Shown here: one piece after another, positions 46,726 through 56,030 of the stretch
Numbering within the stretch: position 1 is the stretch's first letter
Layout of the letters: each line of letters opens with the position of its first letter
Assembly (NCBI GenBank): GCA_963676385.2
Contig: CAXXMM010000002.1
Coordinates: 1 to 64,000 of the forward strand
Direction of reading: 5' to 3'
DNA from: UBA1422 sp963676385
GTDB lineage: Bacteria > Bacillota > Clostridia > Peptostreptococcales > Anaerovoracaceae
Length of the DNA: 64,000 nt
Made by a program: the position numbers and the translations under genes
Notes under the pieces: model-generated
Seen by the model: only the letters and a program-made list of their open reading frames with translations
The model's database searches: none
What the model was told of the DNA's origin: nothing

Positions 46726-47340
46726 ATGACAGATATTTACCATGTGAAAGTTCAGTTGATGTCAGCAGCAAAACACTTGTTGACGAAGGCCGAAACCCTG
46801 TCGGCATTAGATGCGTTGTCCGGTGATGGCGATTTGGGGCTTACCGTTGAGAAAGTATGCAAAGCAATTACGTCAAGGGTAGAGCAGAATAAGGACGAGG
46901 ATATCGGCAAACTTTTTATGGAGATTGCCTTGGCCGTGTCAAAAGAGGCACCCTCAACAATGGGAACTCTAATCGCATTTGGCTTCATGAATTTAGCAAA
47001 AAGAGAAAAGGGAAAAAAGCAAATAAGTGACCGGGACATTGCACAAATCCCTAAGTGGATGGCCGAAACCATTGCCGAAAAAGGAAAAGCGAAACTTGGG
47101 GATAAAACAATTTTGGATGCCCTGATTCCTATGGGTGAGATTGCCGCTACGGAATTTGAAAAAACTTCCGATTTAAAGAAAAGTTTTGCTATTGCGGCAA
47201 AAGAGGCAATTCAAAGTGCGGAAAACACCAAAGGTCTGGTTGCCAATGCGGGGCGAGCAAAATGGATTGGGAAGCGGGCAGCAGAAAACCCGGATCCCGG
47301 AGCAATGCTGTGTGCTTTTGTAGCCGAATTATATGTATAG
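46726..47340 (+). CDS. dhaL: Dihydroxyacetone kinase subunit DhaL family
   Basis: A 204-residue helical protein of normal DhaL length. LDALSGDGDLGLTVEKVCKA carries the Asp residues that hold Mg-ADP, STMGTLIAFGF forms the nucleotide pocket, and NAGRAKWIGKRAAENPDPGAM is the C-terminal signature. With DhaK it phosphorylates dihydroxyacetone or a related small carbonyl compound. The order dhaL then dhaK is the reverse of the usual one. RBS CAGGAG. Confidence 0.88.
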   Translation: MTDIYHVKVQLMSAAKHLLTKAETLSALDALSGDGDLGLTVEKVCKAITSRVEQNKDEDIGKLFMEIALAVSKEAPSTMGTLIAFGFMNLAKREKGKKQISDRDIAQIPKWMAETIAEKGKAKLGDKTILDALIPMGEIAATEFEKTSDLKKSFAIAAKEAIQSAENTKGLVANAGRAKWIGKRAAENPDPGAMLCAFVAELYV

Positions 47341-47399
47341 GTTCATATGAAAGCATGATAATGCCAAGTGGTTTGCCAAACAGAACGAGGAGATTGACC

Positions 47400-48398
47400 A
47401 TGAAAAAAATAATGAATAGTGCCGATAATTTTGTAGATGAAAGTATAAAGGGACTTGTTACTGGTTTTCACAAACAAATTAAACTGGTAGAGGGAAGTAC
47501 AAGATCCGTGATTAAAGCAGAAGCAGGTGAAAAAGACAAGGTCGCCATCGTTACAGGTGGTGGGTATGGGCATATTCCAACCTTTATGGGGTATGTTGGT
47601 CAAGGATTTGTTGATGGCTGTGCCATTGGCAACATATTCACATCCCCCAGCAGCGACGTGATATATGAAACGGCAAAGGCAGTGGACATGGGGAAAGGCA
47701 TCTTGTTTCTTTTCGGCAACTATGTAGGTGATTGTTTAAACTTTGATATGGCAAAAGAGCTGTTGGAATTTGATGGCATCAAGGTTGACATCGTAACGGT
47801 AACAGATGATATTGCATCAGCGGATACCAGTGAACGTTCAAGGCGAAGAGGAATCGCAGGCATTTATTTTGCCTATAAAGCAGCCGGTGCCATGGCAGAA
47901 TCAGGGGGCAGTTTTGAAGAAGTGGTCAGGGTTGCAAAAGAAGCGAATGCGCGAATATCAACAATGGGTTTTGCATTTTCTCATTGCACCATACCGGGAG
48001 GAACCTTATCCACTTATGAGATTAAAGAAGATGAAATGGAGATAGGGATGGGAATCCATGGAGAACCGGGCGTGGCACGAACAAAAATCATGTCTTCTAA
48101 AGAACTTGCCCAATTGGTTGTAGAAAAGTTATATGAAGATGCAGATTATCGTGAAGGAGAAAAAACCGCGGTGTTGATAAACAGTTTGGGGGGCACCTCC
48201 ATAGAAGAACTTGGGGTATTATGCAATGATGTAAAATCCATATTAGAGATAAAAAAAATGAAAGTAAAAAAATACATTATTGGAAGATATGCGACATCCA
48301 TGGAAATGGAAGGTGCGTCGATTAGTATTTTTAAGCTAAATGATGAAATGGAAAGGCTGCTTGACATGCCTGGAAGTACCCCGTTTCTAACAGTGTGA
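47400..48398 (+). CDS. dhaK: Dihydroxyacetone kinase subunit DhaK
   Basis: A 332-residue protein from the ATG preceded by GAGGAGA. MKKIMNSADNFVDESIKGLV, VTGGGYGHIPTFMGYVGQGFVDGCAIGNIFTSPSSD and the active-site region IGMGIHGEPGVA are those of DhaK, in which a His binds the substrate carbonyl covalently. No DhaM phosphotransfer subunit is encoded next to it, so ATP or an unlinked DhaM must supply phosphate. Confidence 0.92.
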   Translation: MKKIMNSADNFVDESIKGLVTGFHKQIKLVEGSTRSVIKAEAGEKDKVAIVTGGGYGHIPTFMGYVGQGFVDGCAIGNIFTSPSSDVIYETAKAVDMGKGILFLFGNYVGDCLNFDMAKELLEFDGIKVDIVTVTDDIASADTSERSRRRGIAGIYFAYKAAGAMAESGGSFEEVVRVAKEANARISTMGFAFSHCTIPGGTLSTYEIKEDEMEIGMGIHGEPGVARTKIMSSKELAQLVVEKLYEDADYREGEKTAVLINSLGGTSIEELGVLCNDVKSILEIKKMKVKKYIIGRYATSMEMEGASISIFKLNDEMERLLDMPGSTPFLTV

Positions 48399-48459
48399 TT
48401 TGCTGTAAATCAATTACAGTAAAAATAGATATTTCACTTATCAGAGGAGGCAATTAAAA

Positions 48460-48963
48460 ATGATAAAAAATGAAGCAACAAAATATTTAGATGATGAAAA
48501 AATCACAGGTCTAAGAGGTGCTTTTGAGCACAGAGCAACTTGGTTGTATTTTCTTTTGAAACATGCAAAAGAAAAAGGGCTTCAGTGGGACGATTTTTCA
48601 AGAGATGCAGTCAGAGAATGCGGACACTATCATGGAAAAGAAAAAATTATAGCAAATTGTCCAAAATATGAAGATTTCAGAGAATTTTTCAAGGCGTTTA
48701 TTTCTGAAGATGTGGCAAAGGTTCTTGAACTTGAGGTTATAGAAAAAACAGAAGATAAACTGTACATGGATTTCCATTATTGTCCACTGGTTACTGCATG
48801 GCAAAAATTGGGTTGTACCCAAGAGGAAATAGAGCAATTATGCGACATCGCCATGGAAGGTGATCGGGGCGTGGCGGAAACTTTGGGTTTTGATTTTGAG
48901 ATCAAAAGCAAAATTGCGGAAGGTGCCAATACCTGCAGAATAGATTTTAACAAGAAAAAATGA
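48460..48963 (+). CDS. L-2-amino-thiazoline-4-carboxylic acid hydrolase family protein
   Basis: A 167-residue protein preceded by AGAGGAGG. The pattern FEHRATWLYFLLKHAKEKG, DFHYCPLVTAWQKLG, EEIEQLCDIAMEGDRG is that of the ATC_hydrolase family. The founding enzyme opens the thiazoline ring of L-ATC on the way to L-cysteine; many anaerobe homologues are uncharacterised. Its stop codon overlaps a possible start of the next gene, a cysteine desulfidase family member, which fits a role in sulfur amino acid breakdown. Confidence 0.78.
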   Translation: MIKNEATKYLDDEKITGLRGAFEHRATWLYFLLKHAKEKGLQWDDFSRDAVRECGHYHGKEKIIANCPKYEDFREFFKAFISEDVAKVLELEVIEKTEDKLYMDFHYCPLVTAWQKLGCTQEEIEQLCDIAMEGDRGVAETLGFDFEIKSKIAEGANTCRIDFNKKK

Positions 48964-48971
48964 GGGCAAGG

Positions 48972-50267
48972 ATGAACTACAATGAATTCATAAAAATACT
49001 GGAATGTGAAATGGTAGAATCAGTCGGGTGTACAGACCCAAGCTCTATCGCTTACGTTGCGGCAACTGCAAAACAATATGTCCCTGAATCGGATTTTAGA
49101 ATTGAAGCATACATAACACCAAATTTAATAAAAAATGTATCTGCTGTTGTTATCCCGGGCACAAAAGATTTGTACGGTGCCAAAAACGCAGCAGCCCTCG
49201 GGGCGATTTGCGGCGATCCAAAATTAGAGCTGGCGGGATTAACAGATGTGACCGACAATCAGATTTTACAGGCAAAAAAAATTGTGAATGAGGGTAAGGT
49301 TCATTTAAATGTTGCAGATTCGGTAGAAAGATTATACATAAAAATTGTTTTAAGCAGTGCAAAACACGTGGCCGAGGTTGAACTAAAAAAGGAATATAAC
49401 AATATCTTCTCCATCAAAGTAGACGGAAAGTGGATATTAAAAAATGAAAGTTCAGACACGAATGAAAAGGACTTCAGCTACGATTTTAATGTCCTTTCCC
49501 TGAAGAACATTTTGGATTTTACCGAGAATGTTCCCATAAAAAATCTTTACCATGTTAAGAGAGCAATTGAATTAAACGTGAAGATTGCAGAGGACGGTTT
49601 GCAAAATCCTTATGGAATTGAATCAGGCAGATGTATTAAGAAGACCTTTTCAAATCGCAAGAGCAAGAACAATATATCAAAATGTTCTTCCATGTGGGTT
49701 GCTGCCGGGATTGATGCCAGAATGGGTGGATCTCCCTTGCCGGCCATGAGTAATGCAGGGAGCGGAAATGAGGGGATTGCATGTACCAATTCAATATACG
49801 GCGCCAGCTTAATGTTAGGCAGTTCAGAAGAAAAAATGATACGAGCGACTACGTTGAGCAGTTTGGTAGCTATCTATATTAAAAAACAAATTGGCAATCT
49901 TGCAACGATCTGCAGTGGTATTATTGCCGGCGTTGGATTTGGGTGCGGTCTTGTTTATTTGTATGGTGGCGGTGTCCATGAAATGATTAACGTCATCAAA
50001 AATATGTTTGGTAATTTAACTGCGATTATCTGTGATGGTGCAAAAGCAAGTTGTGCCCTAAAACTTGCTTCTTGTACAGAGGCGGCGGTGCTGGCCGCCA
50101 ATCTGGCAATGGATAATATTGCACTACCGGCAAATAATGGAATGGTCGGTCATGGCGAGTATGACTCTATCCGTTATTTTGTCCGATGCGCAGGGGAAGG
50201 GTTGGCTGCAATGGATCATGTGGTTATCGATATTATCTTAAACAAGGAAAACGATGAAAATTCATAA
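48972..50267 (+). CDS. L-cysteine desulfidase / serine dehydratase-alpha family (UPF0597, YhaM/CyuA-like)
   Basis: A 431-residue protein from the ATG preceded by GAGGG; an earlier ATG at 48960 overlaps the previous stop codon. ESVGCTDPSSIAYVAA near the N-terminus and the later cysteines in ICSGIIAGVGFGCG, ICDGAKASCALKLASCTEAA are the Fe-S ligands of this family. Members convert L-cysteine to pyruvate, ammonia and sulfide through 2-aminoacrylate. The upstream ATC-hydrolase-like gene and the RidA gene further on fit this chemistry. Confidence 0.85.
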   Translation: MNYNEFIKILECEMVESVGCTDPSSIAYVAATAKQYVPESDFRIEAYITPNLIKNVSAVVIPGTKDLYGAKNAAALGAICGDPKLELAGLTDVTDNQILQAKKIVNEGKVHLNVADSVERLYIKIVLSSAKHVAEVELKKEYNNIFSIKVDGKWILKNESSDTNEKDFSYDFNVLSLKNILDFTENVPIKNLYHVKRAIELNVKIAEDGLQNPYGIESGRCIKKTFSNRKSKNNISKCSSMWVAAGIDARMGGSPLPAMSNAGSGNEGIACTNSIYGASLMLGSSEEKMIRATTLSSLVAIYIKKQIGNLATICSGIIAGVGFGCGLVYLYGGGVHEMINVIKNMFGNLTAIICDGAKASCALKLASCTEAAVLAANLAMDNIALPANNGMVGHGEYDSIRYFVRCAGEGLAAMDHVVIDIILNKENDENS

Positions 50268-50303
50268 AATGTACAAATGTTTTTAATATTGGAGGTGAAA
50301 AAT

Positions 50304-50519
50304 ATGAAACAATTTGGAAACCTTGACGAAATTAAGACTGAGTTAACAGGAAAGACAGGATTTATTCCGGAATTCGAGGAGATACTATTTGAAAGTATCA
50401 AGGAGATTGAAGGCGGTGAAAGTTGTGTGCCGGGGACTACTAAGACTGACTGGATAGGTACGTTGATTATTACTTTAGTTTGTGTGATTGTCCCGATTGT
50501 TATTGCGGTGACAGTGTAG
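50304..50519 (+). CDS. 71-residue single-span membrane protein
   Basis: A short protein with an excellent ribosome binding site (TTGGAGGTG). A soluble N-terminal part of about 47 residues (MKQFGNLDEIKTELTGKTGF) is followed by one membrane span (IGTLIITLVCVIVPIVIAVTV) at the very C-terminus. It starts 36 bp after the desulfidase gene and ends 10 bp before the NCS1 permease gene, so it is probably an accessory subunit of that transporter. I do not recognise a named family. Confidence 0.75.
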   Translation: MKQFGNLDEIKTELTGKTGFIPEFEEILFESIKEIEGGESCVPGTTKTDWIGTLIITLVCVIVPIVIAVTV

Positions 50520-50529
50520 GAGGAAAGTT

Positions 50530-51966
50530 ATGGAAAAGATTACTAAAATCGCCCAGTCATCTTCATTACCATTAACAAGCAAAGACAGAACTTGGGGTGG
50601 TGGAGACATGTATTTAATATCCACAGGTTTTGCAATAGCAACATGGTCGTTCCTATCAGGTGGGTATTGCGCATCTCTGACCACATTTGTAAATGCGGTA
50701 ATTATTACCATGTGTGCCGGGACCCTAGGATATATTATGCTGGCCGTTGCCATGGGTTTCATTTCAGCTAAATACGGAATCGATGGATTTAATGGAATGG
50801 TAGCAAGTATGGGCAGACGTGGCATGATTGTTTGCCTTGTCATTTTTGCCTGTGTAAATATTGGGTGGGTTGCAGTCTTGGGAACCATGGTTGCCGGGGC
50901 ATTCCAGAATGTAATAAAAATATTTACAGGAAATGACTTGCCATATGCAGTGTATTCCCTTATTGGTGTAGGCGCAATTTTCATTGCATGGCTTATGATA
51001 AGAAAGGGAACCAGCAATTTGAAATATGCCAACAGAGTCATTGTTCCGTGTGTATTGTTCTGTTGTGCAATGATGGCTTATGTAATCATTAAAAATTATG
51101 GGTGGACCAATCTATTAAACGCACAGCCTACAGCACCTGTTGCGGATCCCAAATTGAATGTTACATTTATTATTGATATGATGATTGGCGGAGGACTTTC
51201 TTGGTTTACCGGCTGGGGCGGATTGGTTCGAGTTGCAAAAACCGAAAGAGCTTCCTATTGGCCAAATATGTTGGCCATGGGTGTTACCGGACCAATTGTG
51301 GCAGGTATTGCATGCGCTGCCGGATACGCAGTGGGAAATGCGGATCCGACGACCTGGATGATTCCTCTTGGCGGAACCGTTTTGGGAATCATGGCACTTA
51401 TATTTGTATGCATTGCCAATATTGGTTCTGCAGCCACTCAAATGTATGTTGCGTGCATCGGCTTAAAACAATTTGGTGTATTGAAAAATAAGAGTTGGCA
51501 ATTTACAACATTGGTTACTTCCATTCCAATCGCCATCCTTTGTTGTTTCAACGAAAGTGTGTATACAAACTTCTGCTACTTACTAAGTTTATCAGGGGTG
51601 TTATATGCACCACTAAGCGGAATCATGACAGCGGATTACTTTATATTGAGGAAGCAAACACTGGATTTGCGTGCAATATATGACTGCACAAAAACGTCCC
51701 AGTATAGGTATGCCGGCGGATTTAATATTGCAGGATATGTGTCGTTTATAGTTGGAATATTAGTATATTGTTATCAATTGAATCCCCTTAATTGGGCAGT
51801 GCATAGCAATCTGTTTGTACCATTGGGAGCGACCATCCCTTCATATGTGGTGGCTGCAGTGTTATACTTAATCATTGCGAAAGCATACTATATTCCAAAA
51901 CATATCGGTGGGTATGATTACTCCAAAGAATACAGAACATACATGGAAGATAAGCCTTCTTGCTGA
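50530..51966 (+). CDS. NCS1-family permease (cytosine/purine permease-like)
   Basis: A 478-residue membrane protein with about 12 spans. SKDRTWGGGDMYLISTGFAIATWSFLSGGY near the N-terminus and the GGGLSWFTGWGGLVRVAKTERASYWPNM segment follow the NCS1 pattern of nucleobase, hydantoin and vitamin transporters. Neighbours act on amides, thiazolines and amino acids, so the cargo may be a cyclic amide or nucleobase-like compound. RBS TAGGAGGAAAG. Confidence 0.85.
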   Translation: MEKITKIAQSSSLPLTSKDRTWGGGDMYLISTGFAIATWSFLSGGYCASLTTFVNAVIITMCAGTLGYIMLAVAMGFISAKYGIDGFNGMVASMGRRGMIVCLVIFACVNIGWVAVLGTMVAGAFQNVIKIFTGNDLPYAVYSLIGVGAIFIAWLMIRKGTSNLKYANRVIVPCVLFCCAMMAYVIIKNYGWTNLLNAQPTAPVADPKLNVTFIIDMMIGGGLSWFTGWGGLVRVAKTERASYWPNMLAMGVTGPIVAGIACAAGYAVGNADPTTWMIPLGGTVLGIMALIFVCIANIGSAATQMYVACIGLKQFGVLKNKSWQFTTLVTSIPIAILCCFNESVYTNFCYLLSLSGVLYAPLSGIMTADYFILRKQTLDLRAIYDCTKTSQYRYAGGFNIAGYVSFIVGILVYCYQLNPLNWAVHSNLFVPLGATIPSYVVAAVLYLIIAKAYYIPKHIGGYDYSKEYRTYMEDKPSC

Positions 51967-51999
51967 ATTCCATAGTTCTTTGCACTCATGTATAATGGA

Positions 52000-52050
52000 C
52001 ATCCTGACATGAACTTCACAGGATAACTGGCAGAGGTTCAGGTCAGGATG
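52000..52050 (+). promoter_or_regulatory. Long hairpin in the 5' leader of the amidohydrolase operon
   Basis: CATCCTGACATGAAC (52000-52014) pairs with 52036-52050 at 14 of 15 positions around a 21-nt loop. A TATAAT lies just upstream (51991-51996), so the RNA would begin at the hairpin. There is no T tail. It may be a riboswitch-like leader, a protein-binding RNA or an operator. Confidence 0.5.
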
Positions 52051-52085
52051 CTCAAACTAGGCGGTTGCCAGAAAAGGAGAATAAA

Positions 52086-53714
52086 ATGTCGGCAGATAAA
52101 ATATTCATCAACGGTAAAATTCATACTGTAAATTCACAATATGATATTGTAGAAAGCGTTGCAATAAAAGATGGGAAAATTTTTTGTGTGGGAAACAATG
52201 ATGAATCCATGGAATTGTACGAGAAAGGCAAGACTGAAGTGGTAGATCTTAAGGGGAAAATGATGTTGCCCGGGTTTATTGATGCCCATTGTCATCCGGT
52301 ATTGGCCGCCTTTTTTCTGCTAGGATTGTATATCGAAATAGACTGGTCCGTGGAAGAAGTGCTTGACAGTGTCAAGAAGTTTGTAAAAGAGAATCCCGGC
52401 AAAAAGGCCTACTTTGGCATTGGATATTTGGAAACATTATTTGATGAAATGGGCCCGCAAAAAGAATTGCTGGACGAGATATGCCCAGACAAACCGATTG
52501 TGCTATTAGGCAGCAGCGGCCATGAAGGATGGTGTAACAGCAAGGCACTTGAAGTATCAAATATAAATAAAGAGACCCCAGATCCTGTGCCGGGATTTCA
52601 GTTTTACAGAAGAGATGGAAAGGGCAATGCGACAGGGCACATCATCGAAACTGCTTGTGTTGCAAATGTATTAAGAAAAGTGGATCCTTTCGACCGTGGG
52701 GAAATCAAACGCAAATTAATCAGCATCTCAAAAGAATATGCTTCCATGGGAATCACATCACTGTTTGATATGGGATCCTTCATGTATATGGAAGAGATAG
52801 GGATTCCTATTGTTGCAGAATTGGTTGAGTCCAAAGACATGCTACAAAAATTTGTTGCATGTGGCGGCTATGTTTGTGAGAAAGAACACGTTCCAAATAG
52901 AGTAAAAATCTTAAAAGGATATAGAGAAAAATATCACAGCGATAAATATAATTTCAGCTTCCTTAAAATAGTCAATGACGGAACCATCGAAGCACGTAGC
53001 GCTTCAATGGTAGAACCATATAGCGATGGCACCCAACCTGGTGTTTTGCTTGAAGGGGAACAACTTATCAACTTGTGCCTGGAAGCCGCAAAGGAAGGAT
53101 TTGATATCCATATCCACGGAATTGGCGATAAAGCGGCACATGAGACAATTATGGTGGCAAAAGCCTTAAGGGAAAACGGGTATCATGATACCCGAGTGAC
53201 CAATGCCCACACCCAGGCAGTTTCCAAAGAAGATTTGGAATTGTTTGGAAAATACAATGTGGTTGCAAATACGACCACTGTATGGCATTACACCTACCCC
53301 GGGCTTGATAGGCTAATTGGACAAGACCGAGCGGACAACACATATATGCTTCACAGTATCATAAAAGGTGGCGCAAAAATGAGTATTGGTTCTGATTTCC
53401 CGGTTGACGAATACGGCAGAGAACCTTTGAAGGGAATAGAGATGGGTGTGACACGAATGATTTATGATCGGACAGATAGACCCGTTCTAAAACCGGCTAC
53501 TGAAAGATTGAATTTGCAGCAGTGTATTAAGGGCTATACCATAGATGCAGCATACCAGACCCATATGGAGAAGAAAATCGGCAGTATTGAAATCGGGAAA
53601 TATGCAGATTTAGTGGTGCTTGATCAAAATATATTTGATGTGGATGTAAGAGCCGTTCATAATATTAAACCTGTAATGACCTTGATTGATGGCATCGTTG
53701 TATATGAAAATTGA
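52086..53714 (+). CDS. Amidohydrolase family protein (YtcJ-like)
   Basis: A 542-residue metal-dependent hydrolase from the ATG preceded by AAGGAG. IFINGKIHTVNSQYDIVESVAIKDGKI and MLPGFIDAHCHPV (HxH metal ligands) open the fold; HIHGIGDKAAHE supplies further His ligands, and SDFPVDEYGREPLKGIEMGVTR is the YtcJ signature with the metal-binding Asp. IEIGKYADLVVLDQNIFD closes the composite beta domain. YtcJ-type enzymes hydrolyse amide or N-formyl bonds; the substrate is unknown. It is a paralogue of the protein at 59204-60883 and heads an operon with three SDR genes. Confidence 0.9.
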   Translation: MSADKIFINGKIHTVNSQYDIVESVAIKDGKIFCVGNNDESMELYEKGKTEVVDLKGKMMLPGFIDAHCHPVLAAFFLLGLYIEIDWSVEEVLDSVKKFVKENPGKKAYFGIGYLETLFDEMGPQKELLDEICPDKPIVLLGSSGHEGWCNSKALEVSNINKETPDPVPGFQFYRRDGKGNATGHIIETACVANVLRKVDPFDRGEIKRKLISISKEYASMGITSLFDMGSFMYMEEIGIPIVAELVESKDMLQKFVACGGYVCEKEHVPNRVKILKGYREKYHSDKYNFSFLKIVNDGTIEARSASMVEPYSDGTQPGVLLEGEQLINLCLEAAKEGFDIHIHGIGDKAAHETIMVAKALRENGYHDTRVTNAHTQAVSKEDLELFGKYNVVANTTTVWHYTYPGLDRLIGQDRADNTYMLHSIIKGGAKMSIGSDFPVDEYGREPLKGIEMGVTRMIYDRTDRPVLKPATERLNLQQCIKGYTIDAAYQTHMEKKIGSIEIGKYADLVVLDQNIFDVDVRAVHNIKPVMTLIDGIVVYEN

Positions 53715-53727
53715 GAGAGGCAAAACC

Positions 53728-54498
53728 ATGATTCACGAATTATTTGATATCACCGGCAAAAAAGCCATTGTTACCGGTGGAGCCAGAGGCATAGGGAGCG
53801 GCATTACAGAAGCTTTGTTGGAGGCCGGATGTGAAGTCGTAATTGTTGGCAGCAATCCAAATACCTCGGAAAAAGCTGAAACCCTAAATAAAAAAGGACA
53901 TCTAAACAAATGCTATGGCATTTCAGCCGACTTAGGCGTCAGAGAAAACGTGCAAAGTGCTTTTGACAAATCCATGGAGTTGCTTGGTGGCAAGTTGGAT
54001 ATCCTAGTGTGTTGCGCGGGGATTGTCAGACGCGGATCTGCTGAGATTCACTCATTGAAAGACTGGGATGATGTGTTGAATGTCAATCTACAGCATGTGT
54101 TTGTAATGAATCAATTGGCAGGTCGGGTCATGCTAAAAGAAGGTTATGGAAAGATTATCAATATCAGTTCCATCATTCACCATTTTGGTGGCAATACAAT
54201 CCCGGGATATGCGGCAGCAAAAGGCGGTGTGACGCAACTCACCAAGGAATTGTCCAATGATTGGGCTTCCCGAGGCGTAAATGTGAATTGTATCGCTCCG
54301 GGTTATGTCGCTACAGATATCAATGAAGCCATACTTGCCGATACAGAAAGATATCATCACATCTTATCTAGAATTCCATATGGAAGATGGGCGAACCCAG
54401 ATGATTTTAAGGGTGCAGTGATTTTTTTGGCATCCCATGCCAGCGATTATGTTTGCGGCGCGGTGCTTGATGTGGATGGAGGATATTCAGTAAAATGA
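53728..54498 (+). CDS. SDR family oxidoreductase (gluconate 5-dehydrogenase/KduD-like)
   Basis: A 256-residue short-chain dehydrogenase from the ATG preceded by GAGAGAGG. The cofactor motif is TGGARGIGSG, the active site NISSIIHHF plus YAAAK, and the C-terminus VLDVDGGYSVK is typical. DITGKKAIVTGG suggests the gluconate/deoxygluconate dehydrogenase subgroup. It overlaps the next SDR gene by 4 bp. Confidence 0.88.
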   Translation: MIHELFDITGKKAIVTGGARGIGSGITEALLEAGCEVVIVGSNPNTSEKAETLNKKGHLNKCYGISADLGVRENVQSAFDKSMELLGGKLDILVCCAGIVRRGSAEIHSLKDWDDVLNVNLQHVFVMNQLAGRVMLKEGYGKIINISSIIHHFGGNTIPGYAAAKGGVTQLTKELSNDWASRGVNVNCIAPGYVATDINEAILADTERYHHILSRIPYGRWANPDDFKGAVIFLASHASDYVCGAVLDVDGGYSVK

Positions 54499-55247
54499 GA
54501 CTAAAAAATAAAGTGGCGATTATTACAGGAGGCAGCTCAGGGCTTGGAAAAGCAATGGCAGAAGCTTTTTCAGCTGAGGGCGCCAAGGTGGTAATCATTG
54601 CCAGAGACAAAGAAAAGTTAATGAAAGTTTCTGAAAAAATCCGAAAGGATGGTGGAGAGTGTACTTGGTTTTCCGGTGACATTACGGATCAAAAAATCGC
54701 CGCAAATGCCGTGGATATGACTGTGGCCAAGTATGGAACGGTAGATATCCTTGTTAATTCGGCCGGCGCCGCAGGTTCGGTAGAAGCGGAAGATAATTTT
54801 AATGATAAAAAATTAGATGAAATCATGGAACTGAACTTTAAAGCGCCCTACTACATGATAAAACATGTTGTGCCATTTATGATACCAATGGACAAAGGAT
54901 CAATCATAAACATTAGTTCAATCGCTGCCCTCCGAAGTTATGATGGACATCTTGCGTATACGGCTTCAAAGGCGGCCTTGCAGGGAATGTCAAAATCATT
55001 GGTTAAGAGTCTGGCTCCAAACCATATCCGTATCAATACAATTGTTTGTGGAGCCAATAATACACCCCTATCCAACACATATTATAATGATCCGGAATAC
55101 CTTGCGGATATATTATCTGAAATCCCATTGAAACGGGTGGGAGAACCGGAGGATGTTGCTTATGCTGCCCTATATTTGGCTTCGGACGAATCAAGATTTG
55201 TTACAGGCATAGAATTTAGAGTAGATGGAGGTACCTATGAGACTTAA
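54495..55247 (+). CDS. SDR family oxidoreductase
   Basis: A 250-residue short-chain dehydrogenase. TGGSSGLGKAMAEAFSAEGAKVVI binds NAD(P), the catalytic residues are in NISSIAALRSYDGHLAYTASK, and the C-terminus is EFRVDGGTYET. It is closely related to the next gene, with the same MRLKNKVA start and SRFVTGI/A end, pointing to tandem duplication. It overlaps its neighbours on both sides, so the three SDRs are translationally coupled. Confidence 0.88.
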   Translation: MRLKNKVAIITGGSSGLGKAMAEAFSAEGAKVVIIARDKEKLMKVSEKIRKDGGECTWFSGDITDQKIAANAVDMTVAKYGTVDILVNSAGAAGSVEAEDNFNDKKLDEIMELNFKAPYYMIKHVVPFMIPMDKGSIINISSIAALRSYDGHLAYTASKAALQGMSKSLVKSLAPNHIRINTIVCGANNTPLSNTYYNDPEYLADILSEIPLKRVGEPEDVAYAALYLASDESRFVTGIEFRVDGGTYET

Positions 55248-55986
55248 GAATAAAGTGGCTGTGATCACCGGAGGAAACTCCGGAATGGGGCAATCAATTG
55301 CCAAACTCTTCGCCAAGGAAGGGGCAAAAGTTGTTATTGCCGCACGCCGAGAAAATCTATTGGTAGAAACCGCCAAGGAAATAACAAATGGCGGAGGTGC
55401 CTGCAAATATTATGTTGGAGATGTTTCCAATGAAAAGGATGGGGCGAGTATAATCGACATGGCCATCAAATCCTTTGGCCAAGTCGACATTCTAGTGAAC
55501 GCCGCAGGCATTGGTGGTTCAATTGATGAAGATAAAAGCTTTGATGGAAAACAGATGCAGGAAATCATGGCAGTCAATTTTATGGGGCCTTTCTATATGA
55601 TTAAATACGCCATAGAAAATATGAAAACCCATGGAGGTGGATCCATCATTAATATTTGTTCGATTGCCGCGGTCAAAGGATACCCAATTTTTGAAGCTTA
55701 TACAGGGAGCAAGGGCGCATTGTTAAGTGTCACAGGCTCATTGGCCGTAGATTATGCAAAAGATAACATCCGGGTCAATGCAATTTTGCCCGGGGCGACA
55801 GACACACCAATGGTAAGTGATTATAAGAGGGACCCGGAATGGGAGCCCCATACCTTGGCCGAAATACCGATTCATTTTATTGCTGAACCAATTGACATTG
55901 CTTATGGAGCGTTGTATTTGGCATCCGATGAATCCAGATTTGTAACCGGGGCCCAATTAAGGATAGACGGGGGAACCACCGCATAG
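55237..55986 (+). CDS. SDR family oxidoreductase (tandem paralogue)
   Basis: A 249-residue short-chain dehydrogenase from the ATG preceded by GGAGG inside the upstream gene's 3' end. The cofactor motif is TGGNSGMGQS, the catalytic Ser/Tyr/Lys lie in NICSIAAVKGYPIFEAYTGSK, and the end is QLRIDGGTTA. It is the duplicate of the preceding gene. The substrates of the trio probably derive from the amidohydrolase reaction. Confidence 0.88.
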   Translation: MRLKNKVAVITGGNSGMGQSIAKLFAKEGAKVVIAARRENLLVETAKEITNGGGACKYYVGDVSNEKDGASIIDMAIKSFGQVDILVNAAGIGGSIDEDKSFDGKQMQEIMAVNFMGPFYMIKYAIENMKTHGGGSIINICSIAAVKGYPIFEAYTGSKGALLSVTGSLAVDYAKDNIRVNAILPGATDTPMVSDYKRDPEWEPHTLAEIPIHFIAEPIDIAYGALYLASDESRFVTGAQLRIDGGTTA

Positions 55987-56030
55987 TAAGACAAAAAACA
56001 TTAGTACTAGAAAAAAAGGAGGCCCATGGC

